Source of the DNA: a bacterium D16-56
GTDB taxonomy: Bacteria > Bacillota > Clostridia > Lachnospirales > Lachnospiraceae
Length of the DNA: 64,000 nt
NCBI GenBank assembly: GCA_003611875.1
Contig: RAYY01000012.1
Span: 42,332 to 106,331, forward strand
Direction of reading: 5' to 3'
Shown here: in pieces, positions 1 to 6,520 of the stretch
Layout of the letters: the number at the start of each line of letters is the position of its first letter
Position numbering within the stretch: position 1 is the first letter of the stretch
Translations under genes and position numbers: made by a program
Notes under the pieces: model-generated
Seen by the model: the letters and a program-made list of their open reading frames with translations, nothing else
Database searches by the model: none
What the model was told of the DNA's origin: nothing

Positions 1-506
1 ACGAGCGGATAGAATCCATGCTGGATCATGGCATTTCTTATATGAAAAACCAGGATTATGCCCAGTGTGCCCGTCAGATGCTTGAGGATACTCGGTTCTG
101 GTATAAAAAAGGGATTGCAGAAGGGCAGTATAATGAGGATCGGGACACAGGGGAGGTGAGCCGGTATCAGGGGGGACGTAAAAGAAGCATTCGCTGGTAT
201 GAGTTTTTTCTGGCCTTGGGCGTGGCGGCCTTTTGTGGGGGAAGCGTGTGCGGGAAGGTGAAGCGGGATTATGCCATGGAGCAGGAAAGGAGACAGGCAT
301 CCGGTCATCACATGGCATACCGGGGAAATGCATGCTTTCGTTATCGGAAGCAGAGTGATGTGTTGAGTAATTCTCATGTTGCAAGACAGATTATTCCACG
401 GAATCCTCCTGTCAGCCATTCCGGCCGTACAGGGTATTCCGGACGGAGCACTACCCATAAATCCAGCGGCGGAAGGAGCTATGGAGGCGGCGGAAGAAAG
501 TTTTGA
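1..506 (+). CDS. TPM-domain membrane protein, C-terminal part (5' end outside window)
   Basis: The reading frame is open to the first base of the window, so the ATG at 18 is probably internal and the gene starts upstream. What is visible is a charged helical segment, one hydrophobic membrane segment (FFLALGVAAFCGGSV), a basic stretch, and a Ser/Gly/Arg-rich tail ending in GGRSYGGGGRKF. This tail after a single membrane helix is typical of Clostridia proteins with an N-terminal TPM (YgcG-type) domain facing the outside; the TPM domain itself would lie upstream, so the family call rests on the tail. No terminator is obvious behind it, and a new promoter starts about 40 bases downstream. Confidence 0.6.
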   Translation, partial: ERIESMLDHGISYMKNQDYAQCARQMLEDTRFWYKKGIAEGQYNEDRDTGEVSRYQGGRKRSIRWYEFFLALGVAAFCGGSVCGKVKRDYAMEQERRQASGHHMAYRGNACFRYRKQSDVLSNSHVARQIIPRNPPVSHSGRTGYSGRSTTHKSSGGRSYGGGGRKF

Positions 507-548
507 ATCATTTCCCATAAAAATCCGCCCTATATAGACAAATGTAGC

Positions 549-578
549 TGGACAAATGACTATTGTCTATGGTATAAT
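549..578 (+). promoter_or_regulatory. Sigma-A promoter of the DUF3798 ABC importer operon
   Basis: A TGGACA -35 box (549-554) and a TATAAT -10 box (573-578) are 18 bases apart, and the -10 is extended by TG at 570-571. The predicted start near 585 leaves a leader of about 160 nt before the lipoprotein start codon. Confidence 0.75.
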
Positions 579-615
579 CGAACCACTTTATTTGGCTAAA
601 AGGTTAAATAAGGCA

Positions 616-722
616 TTGGCAGGCTTTTCATATCTGGTAGGGTGTGTAAAGCCAAAGGTTGTCATGGATGCTGTAAGAGGCTCCTGCCGTAAGGCTGCGG
701 TAGGATGTTTGGAGGTGTCCAA
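616..722 (+). promoter_or_regulatory. Structured 5' leader of the DUF3798 operon
   Basis: The leader between the promoter and the start codon at 746 can form several stems. GGCTTT (622-627) pairs with AAAGCC (648-653), while TTGGC (616-620) pairs with GCCAA (651-655); the two share bases and exclude each other. CCTGCCG (683-689) pairs with CGGTAGG (698-704) with one G-U pair, and TTGGA (709-713) pairs with TCCAA (718-722) just before the ribosome binding site AGGAGG (731-736). I do not recognise a known riboswitch class. A regulatory role is inferred from length and pairing only. Confidence 0.35.
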
Positions 723-745
723 CAAAAAGAAGGAGGAGACAAAGA

Positions 746-1996
746 ATGAAAAAGAGACTACTTAGCCTGTCACTGGCAGCAGCTATGGTGTTTTCCTTGG
801 CAGGATGCCGCGGAGCAGCGCCGGCAGAGACTACAGCTGCTTCCACTGCGGAGACCACTACTGCTGCAGCAGCGGATGCTGCCACCACAGCAGAGGGGGA
901 TTCTGCTGAACCCGAGACGGCAGCAGAGCCGGCAGGGAATTTTAAGATTGGTATTATCACTGGTACGGCTTCTCAGGGCGATGAGGAAATTACCCAGGCC
1001 AACAAGATGAAAGAGAAGTATGGCGATATGATCGTTACATCTACTTATCCGGATAACTTTACCACGGAGACAGAGACGGTTATTTCCAATACCGTGGCCA
1101 TGGCTTCTGATCCGGATGTGAAGGCGATTATCTGGTGTCAGGCAATTCCGGGCACGGCAGCAGCCATTGACAAGGTTCGTGAGACTCGTCCGGACATGAT
1201 CTTCATCGTTGGTACTCCTGGTGAGGACCCGGGTGTTATCAATCCCAAGGCTGATATCGTTCTGCAGGTAGATGAGCCTGGATGCGGCATCGTGATTCCG
1301 CCTCAGGCGAAAAAGCAGGGCGCTACCACCATGATCCACTATTCCTTCCCGCGTCATATGAGCTATGCTTTGATCGTGGCTCGTCATGAGAATCTGAAGA
1401 AGTACTGTGCTGAGAATGGGATTGAGCTGGTAGATGTTACTGCTCCGGATCCCACCGGCGATTCCGGTATCACAGGCGCTCAGCAGTTCATTTTAGAGGA
1501 TGTGCCCCGCCAGATCGAGAAGTACGGCAAGGATACGGTGTTTTTCACCACCAACTGCGGTATGCAGGAGCCGCTGATTCGTTCCGTATTTGAGAATGGT
1601 GCGATTTACAGCCTGCAGTGCTGCCCGTCCCCGTTCCACGCTTTCCCGGCTGCCCTGAATATTGATATGGCCGGCCATGAGGCTGATGTGGACTACATGA
1701 TGGAACAGCTTCAGGCAAAGGTTACAGAGGCTAACATGGGCGGCCGTGTATCTACCTGGGGTGTTCCCTGTAATATGCTGTTTATCAGTGCTGGTGTTGA
1801 GTATGCGAAGAAGGTTCTTGAGGGTGAGACCAATGGAGAGGTTCTGGATGAGGAGCTGCTTCGTTCCACCATTCAGGAGTGTGCAGAGCAGTTCACACCT
1901 GGTGCAAAGATGACCTTGGATTACTATGTGGATGAAAATGGCACCGCAAAGGAGAATCATTTCCTGGTAATGTCCGATTTCGTTACATTTGAATAA
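746..1996 (+). CDS. DUF3798 lipoprotein, substrate-binding component of an ABC importer
   Basis: The 416-residue protein begins with a lipoprotein signal peptide whose lipobox LAGC puts the lipidated Cys at about residue 21. An Ala/Thr/Glu-rich linker follows to about residue 70, then a DUF3798 domain (FKIGIITGTASQGDEE onward) to the end. The fold expected from the sequence is a periplasmic-binding-protein type like BMP or sugar receptors. The gene has a perfect AGGAGG ribosome site and is followed by a sugar/nucleoside-type ABC ATPase and two permeases, so it most likely captures the ligand at the outer face of the membrane. The substrate is unknown; a nucleoside, sugar or related small metabolite is possible by analogy only. 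Family assignment is from recognition of the conserved blocks. Confidence 0.85.
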   Translation: MKKRLLSLSLAAAMVFSLAGCRGAAPAETTAASTAETTTAAAADAATTAEGDSAEPETAAEPAGNFKIGIITGTASQGDEEITQANKMKEKYGDMIVTSTYPDNFTTETETVISNTVAMASDPDVKAIIWCQAIPGTAAAIDKVRETRPDMIFIVGTPGEDPGVINPKADIVLQVDEPGCGIVIPPQAKKQGATTMIHYSFPRHMSYALIVARHENLKKYCAENGIELVDVTAPDPTGDSGITGAQQFILEDVPRQIEKYGKDTVFFTTNCGMQEPLIRSVFENGAIYSLQCCPSPFHAFPAALNIDMAGHEADVDYMMEQLQAKVTEANMGGRVSTWGVPCNMLFISAGVEYAKKVLEGETNGEVLDEELLRSTIQECAEQFTPGAKMTLDYYVDENGTAKENHFLVMSDFVTFE

Positions 1997-2030
1997 TGGC
2001 AAAAACGGAATAATGTAATGGTATCTGAAG

Positions 2031-2076
2031 TTCTGCCAACGGAGTCTCCTAAGGACATCAGTTGGCAGAATTTTCT
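2031..2076 (+). terminator. Intercistronic hairpin between lipoprotein and ATPase genes
   Basis: TTCTGCCAAC (2031-2040) is a perfect inverted repeat of GTTGGCAGAA (2061-2070), followed by TTTT and then CTGTTATGG. The loop is 20 nt and the U tract is short, so this may be a leaky terminator or a stabilising 3' stem that gives the binding protein more mRNA than the membrane parts. The 229-base spacer between the two genes holds no other gene I can support. Confidence 0.6.
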
Positions 2077-2225
2077 GTTATGGTAAAAAGGTGTCTTTTG
2101 GCAGATGCTTGGATTTTGCTGGACAGCAGGGTATATTTTAGGGAAATCAGCGAAACTTATGTAATGAAGAATCGGGAACATGAAAACAGCACAAGGCACA
2201 TGAAAAGCAGAAAGAGGTTGGTGAC

Positions 2226-3839
2226 TTGGAGAAAACGAATGAAACCTTTGTCCTCAAGATGGATAATATTGCCAAGGAGTATTATGGCAATCGGGTGTTA
2301 AAGGGCGTAAAGCTTCACATCCGTCCCGGCGAGATCCATGCGCTGATGGGGGAAAACGGCGCAGGCAAGTCTACGCTGATGAATATTCTTTTTGGAATGC
2401 CTGTGATTCACAACACAGGCGGCTTTGAGGGAACGGTAGAGGTAAACGGGGAGCAGGTACAGATCGATACGCCGCTTAAGGCGATGGAATTGGGAATCGG
2501 AATGGTACATCAGGAATTTATGCTGATTCCTGGATTTACAGTGACTGAGAATATTAAGGTTGGACGTGAAATCAGTACGCCGAACCTGGTGAGCCGTCTG
2601 TTCGGGCGTTCTATGGAAACCCTGGACTTTAAGGCTATGCGCCGTGATGCGAAAAAGGCTCTTAAGACGATAGGATTGCAGATTGAGGAGTATATAAGAG
2701 TGGCCGGGCTTCCGGTAGGATATATGCAGTTTATTGAGATTGCCCGTGAGCTGGACAAGACAGGGATCCGGCTTTTGGTGCTGGATGAACCTACGGCTGT
2801 TTTGACTGAGTCAGAGGCAGAGCGGCTTTTAGAGGCCATGCGGGTGATTTCTTCTCAGGGAATCGCGATTATTTTCATTACACACCGCCTGGATGAGGTG
2901 ATGGCAGTGGCAGATTCCATGACGATTCTGCGTGACGGAGAATTTGTTGCAAGAAAAGAAATTAAGGACACAAATGTGGTAGAGATAGCAGAGCTTATGA
3001 TTGGGCGGAAGGTGGAAAAGCTGGTGGATGACGGCGTTCCTGATACCCGTTCCATTGACGAGAGTCAGATTGCCGTAAGCTTAAGAAATTATAAAGTGGA
3101 TATGCCTGGCGAGACGGTCAGGGGAATTGATCTGGACATCCGCAAGGGAGAGATTCTGGGGATCGGCGGCTTGGCCGGACAGGGAAAGCTGGGGATTCCC
3201 AATGGAATCATTGGTCTTTACAAGGCCACGGGTGAAGTAAAGATTCATGGCGAGACGCTGAATCTGGATAAGCTGGGCGATGCTCTGGACCATAAGGTGG
3301 CTTTTGTTTCGGAGGACCGGCGGGGCGTGGGGCTTTTGCTGGATGAGAGTATTGAGCAGAATATTATTTTTTCTGCCATGCAGACCAATGGAAAGTTTTT
3401 AAAAAGGATTGGCTGGATCAATCTGTATGATGGGGCTGCGGCCAAGAGCCATGCGGAGGAGATGGTGAAAACCTTAGACATCCGCTGCACCGGGATCCGT
3501 CAGCCGGCAGGCGCTCTTTCCGGCGGCAATCAGCAGAAGGTCTGTCTGGCCAGAGCGCTGACCTTGGAGCCGGATATTCTCTTTGTCTCAGAGCCTACCC
3601 GTGGTATTGACATTGGTGCAAAGAAGCTGGTGCTGGAGTATTTGGCAAAGCTGAACCGGGAGCTGGGCATGACGGTGGTGATTGTTTCCTCTGAGCTGAT
3701 GGAGCTGCGTTCCGTGTCAGACCGGATTGCGATTATTTCTGACGGAAAGCTGGCATGTATTTTAAAGCCGGATGATTCGGATGCCAACTTTGGTCTTGCC
3801 ATGTCCGGCGCATGGAAAGGAGGGGAGAAGGATGCGTAA
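2226..3839 (+). CDS. ABC importer ATPase, duplicated RbsA/YufO type
   Basis: This 537-residue protein has two ABC domains. The first carries a canonical Walker A (GENGAGKST, residues 42-50), a weak signature (LPVGYMQ) and Walker B (LLVLDEPTAVLT). The second has a degenerate Walker A (GLAGQGKLG) but a clear signature LSGGNQQK and Walker B ILFVSEPTRGID. This asymmetry is normal in sugar and nucleoside importer ATPases. The start is taken as TTG at 2226 because GAGG (2214-2217) lies 8 bases upstream; the next Met codon at 2259 has no ribosome site. Its stop overlaps the first permease start by 8 bases, which points to translational coupling. It should energise uptake of the DUF3798 ligand. Confidence 0.9.
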   Translation: MEKTNETFVLKMDNIAKEYYGNRVLKGVKLHIRPGEIHALMGENGAGKSTLMNILFGMPVIHNTGGFEGTVEVNGEQVQIDTPLKAMELGIGMVHQEFMLIPGFTVTENIKVGREISTPNLVSRLFGRSMETLDFKAMRRDAKKALKTIGLQIEEYIRVAGLPVGYMQFIEIARELDKTGIRLLVLDEPTAVLTESEAERLLEAMRVISSQGIAIIFITHRLDEVMAVADSMTILRDGEFVARKEIKDTNVVEIAELMIGRKVEKLVDDGVPDTRSIDESQIAVSLRNYKVDMPGETVRGIDLDIRKGEILGIGGLAGQGKLGIPNGIIGLYKATGEVKIHGETLNLDKLGDALDHKVAFVSEDRRGVGLLLDESIEQNIIFSAMQTNGKFLKRIGWINLYDGAAAKSHAEEMVKTLDIRCTGIRQPAGALSGGNQQKVCLARALTLEPDILFVSEPTRGIDIGAKKLVLEYLAKLNRELGMTVVIVSSELMELRSVSDRIAIISDGKLACILKPDDSDANFGLAMSGAWKGGEKDA

Positions 3840-4923
3840 CCCATTTAAGCCTTTGGTGGAGAAGTTCGGGCTGCCTCGAGTGATTATTGTTTCATTCTTT
3901 CTGTTCCTGGTAGTGGCGGCAGGCGGCTTTCATATGAATTTGATGCAGCTTTTAAGTGACTGTCTCAGACGGTGGGGTATGTTTGGGATTCTGGCCCTGG
4001 CCATGGTGCCGGCGGTGCAGTGCGGCATTGGATTGAATTTTGGTATTTCCATGGGAATCGTGGGGGGCCTGCTGGGAGGATTGATCGTGATTCAGCTCCA
4101 GCTTGCCCAGAATCCAAAGCTGGTGGCGATTCATCCCATGTTTGCCATGTGGGTGGCAGTTCTGACGGCAATTCTGATCGGAGTGGTTCTTGCTACTGGA
4201 ATTGGATATCTCTATGGCCTGCTTTTAAACCGGGTTAAAGGGTCGGAGATGACGGTTACCACCTATGTGGGATTTTCTATCATTGCTTTTATGAACATGT
4301 TGTGGATGCTGATGCCTTTTACAGACGGAGAGCTGATCTGGCCGAATGCAGGAAAGGGGCTGAGAAACACTATTTCCCTGGCATCCTCCTTCAGCAATGT
4401 TATGAACAATACCCTGGCCTTTAAAATCGGGAATCTGACTGTTCCCACAGGGCTTCTTCTTTTCTTTTTCCTGATGTGCTTTCTGGTATGGCTGTTTATG
4501 CGTTCCAAGACCGGAATTGCCATGAGTGCAGCCGGGGCTAATCCCATGTTTGCCAAGGCAGCCGGGATCAATGTGAACAAGATGCGTCTGATCGGAACCA
4601 CCCTGTCCACGGTTTTGGCGGCAGTGGGAATTTTGGTGTATGCACAGGGCTTTGGTTTTATGCAGCTGTATAATGGGCCTATGATGATGGGCTTTACGTC
4701 GGTAGCAGCGGTGCTCATCGGCGGAGCCAGCCCCAAGAGAGCCAGGATTCCTCATGTGCTGATCGGCACCTTTTTGTTCCAGGGGATTTTGGCTCTGGGA
4801 CTTCCGGTGGCAAATCAGTTTATTCCGGAGAGCAACCTGTCGGAGGTGGCGCGTCTGATTATTTCCAACGGAATTATCATTTACGCACTCAGCCAGGTGA
4901 AAGGAGGCAGCGGACGTGAATAA
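3832..4923 (+). CDS. ABC importer permease 1 (BPD_transp_2 family)
   Basis: A 363-residue hydrophobic protein with about eight to ten membrane segments and the glycine-rich blocks of the RbsC/LivH/YufP permease family, including a GINVNKMRLIGTTLS segment of the kind that contacts the ATPase and a later GGASPKRARIP. The ATG at 3832 is preferred over upstream in-frame codons because AGGAGGGGAG sits just before it and it overlaps the ATPase stop (ATGCGTAA). Its own stop overlaps the second permease start by 8 bases. It should form a heterodimeric channel with the next gene. Confidence 0.88.
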   Translation: MRNPFKPLVEKFGLPRVIIVSFFLFLVVAAGGFHMNLMQLLSDCLRRWGMFGILALAMVPAVQCGIGLNFGISMGIVGGLLGGLIVIQLQLAQNPKLVAIHPMFAMWVAVLTAILIGVVLATGIGYLYGLLLNRVKGSEMTVTTYVGFSIIAFMNMLWMLMPFTDGELIWPNAGKGLRNTISLASSFSNVMNNTLAFKIGNLTVPTGLLLFFFLMCFLVWLFMRSKTGIAMSAAGANPMFAKAAGINVNKMRLIGTTLSTVLAAVGILVYAQGFGFMQLYNGPMMMGFTSVAAVLIGGASPKRARIPHVLIGTFLFQGILALGLPVANQFIPESNLSEVARLIISNGIIIYALSQVKGGSGRE

Positions 4924-6415
4924 AAAGGCAGCAGATTTTGTGGTTCATAATATGGTGGTAATCCTGTTTGTAATCTTATGTGTTTTGGCAACGTTTTTTT
5001 CCAAGCAGCCGCTGACCTTTGTGGTATCGGAGCTGTTTACCAGGATTGCCCGCAATTCCTTTATTGTATTGTCTTTGATCATTCCGGTTATTGCCGGAAT
5101 GGGTCTGAACTTTGGCATTGTTATCGGCGCTATGGCAGCCCAGCTTGCCATCTTTCTGACTACCTATTGGGGCTTTACCGGGATATCGGGATTTTTGTTT
5201 ACAGCGGCTTTGGCTACTCCTTTTGCAGTATTTTTCGGCTTTTTGGTGGGAAAGCTGTTTAACTATATGAAGGGCAATGAGATGATTGGCGGCCTGGTAC
5301 TGGGGTATTTTGCCGATGGTATCTATCAGCTTGTATTCCTGTTTATCTTTGGCGGTGTGATTAAGATGAACAATCCTACTTTGATGATCCCAACAGGAAT
5401 CGGGGTGAAGAATACCATTGACCTGAAAGACACGGTAAAGTATGCTCTGGATACGGTGCCTATGCTGACCATTGTGGAGATCGGCTTTTATCTGACGCTG
5501 ATCGGGCTTGCAGGATCGGCTGCCTTTAAGCTGGCGAAAAAGCAGGCAGTGGACTGGAAGCTGACAGCCGCAAAAGCAGTGGCAGCCGTGATCATTTATG
5601 CGTTGACCTTTATCGGGCCGGTGGAGCAGTTTCTGGCAGCGGATCGTCTGCTGCTTCTGTCCGCAGTGGAGCTGTGGTGCCTGAGCGTCGTGCTGTGGCA
5701 ATTATATGGCTTTGTGAAATGGAAGCTGCAGACTCGAAACGGCGGCGAGGAGGCTGGGCCCAATTCCTTTAAGCCCATCAAGGCGATTGTCAATGTGGTG
5801 CTTGCTGCTTTGATCTATGGGCTGACCTATGTGCCGTTTATCTATAATGTGCTGATTGTGGTGCGGCTTCCGGTGCTGACCTATCTTTGTATTGGCGCTC
5901 TCTGCTGCTTTAACAATATTCTTATGAAGACTCGTCTGGGACAGGATATGAGGACTGTGGGACAGAGTCGTACTGTGGCCAATGCAGCAGGAATCAATGT
6001 GGATAAGACTCGTATTATTGCCATGATCTTTTCCACAGTACTGGCAAGCTGGGGGCAGCTGATCTTTCTGCAGAATGTGGGAACGATCTCTACTTATGGG
6101 GCCCATACCCAGGTGGGACAGTTTGCGATCGCGGCCCTTTTGGTAGGCGGCGCTTCTGTGCAGAAGGCTACGAACAAGCAGGCTCTTTTGGGAATTGTAT
6201 TGTTCCATACCCTGTTTATTGTATCGCCTTTGGCTGGTAAGGAGCTGTTTGGAGATCCGGTGATCGGTGAGTATTTCCGTGTGTTTGTATCTTATGGTGT
6301 CATTGCCCTGGCTTTGGCCATGCATGCATGGAAGAAGCCGGAGCAGGGGAAGGCGGAAGTGAAGGGAACGGATGATTCCGGGAAATCCGGGGAGAAACAG
6401 AAGAAGGCGGCATAA
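4916..6415 (+). CDS. ABC importer permease 2 (BPD_transp_2 family)
   Basis: A 499-residue permease that starts with GTG at 4916, directly behind AAGGAGG (4901-4907) and overlapping the stop of permease 1. It is longer than permease 1 because of an extra hydrophilic and hydrophobic insert around residues 200-290. The family blocks NAAGINVDKTRIIAMIFSTV and LVGGASVQKATNKQ are present and parallel those of permease 1. The C-terminal 30 residues are charged and likely cytoplasmic. With the lipoprotein and ATPase it completes one importer. A strong terminator follows. Confidence 0.88.
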   Translation: MNKKAADFVVHNMVVILFVILCVLATFFSKQPLTFVVSELFTRIARNSFIVLSLIIPVIAGMGLNFGIVIGAMAAQLAIFLTTYWGFTGISGFLFTAALATPFAVFFGFLVGKLFNYMKGNEMIGGLVLGYFADGIYQLVFLFIFGGVIKMNNPTLMIPTGIGVKNTIDLKDTVKYALDTVPMLTIVEIGFYLTLIGLAGSAAFKLAKKQAVDWKLTAAKAVAAVIIYALTFIGPVEQFLAADRLLLLSAVELWCLSVVLWQLYGFVKWKLQTRNGGEEAGPNSFKPIKAIVNVVLAALIYGLTYVPFIYNVLIVVRLPVLTYLCIGALCCFNNILMKTRLGQDMRTVGQSRTVANAAGINVDKTRIIAMIFSTVLASWGQLIFLQNVGTISTYGAHTQVGQFAIAALLVGGASVQKATNKQALLGIVLFHTLFIVSPLAGKELFGDPVIGEYFRVFVSYGVIALALAMHAWKKPEQGKAEVKGTDDSGKSGEKQKKAA

Positions 6416-6433
6416 AGCTTTCGAAAGATTCGA

Positions 6434-6471
6434 AAAAAAGAGACGGCAGTCCAAGGGTCCGTCTCTTTTTT
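6434..6471. terminator. Bidirectional terminator between convergent units
   Basis: AAAAAAGAGACGG (6434-6446) pairs with CCGTCTCTTTTTT (6459-6471). The A-run and T-run make it work for the importer operon on the plus strand and for the EAL gene on the minus strand. Confidence 0.85.
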
Positions 6472-6520
6472 GATGGTTAGGAGCTGTTATCGGTTATTTC
6501 CGGACAGTTCCTTAGAACGA

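Noticed and set aside
585..745. Purine-type riboswitch in the DUF3798 leader
   Set aside because: The conserved core and loop sequences of purine or other riboswitches I know are not present.
556..765. 69-codon frame in the DUF3798 leader
   Set aside because: It begins upstream of the promoter -10 and has no ribosome site; the structured leader explains the region better.
2062..2301. 79-codon frame between the DUF3798 gene and the ATPase
   Set aside because: It starts within the terminator hairpin, overlaps the ATPase start and shows no conserved features.
4976..6454. Long minus-strand open frames opposite the second importer permease
   Set aside because: They are shadows of a clear membrane protein gene; products are Gln/His-rich and unlike any family.
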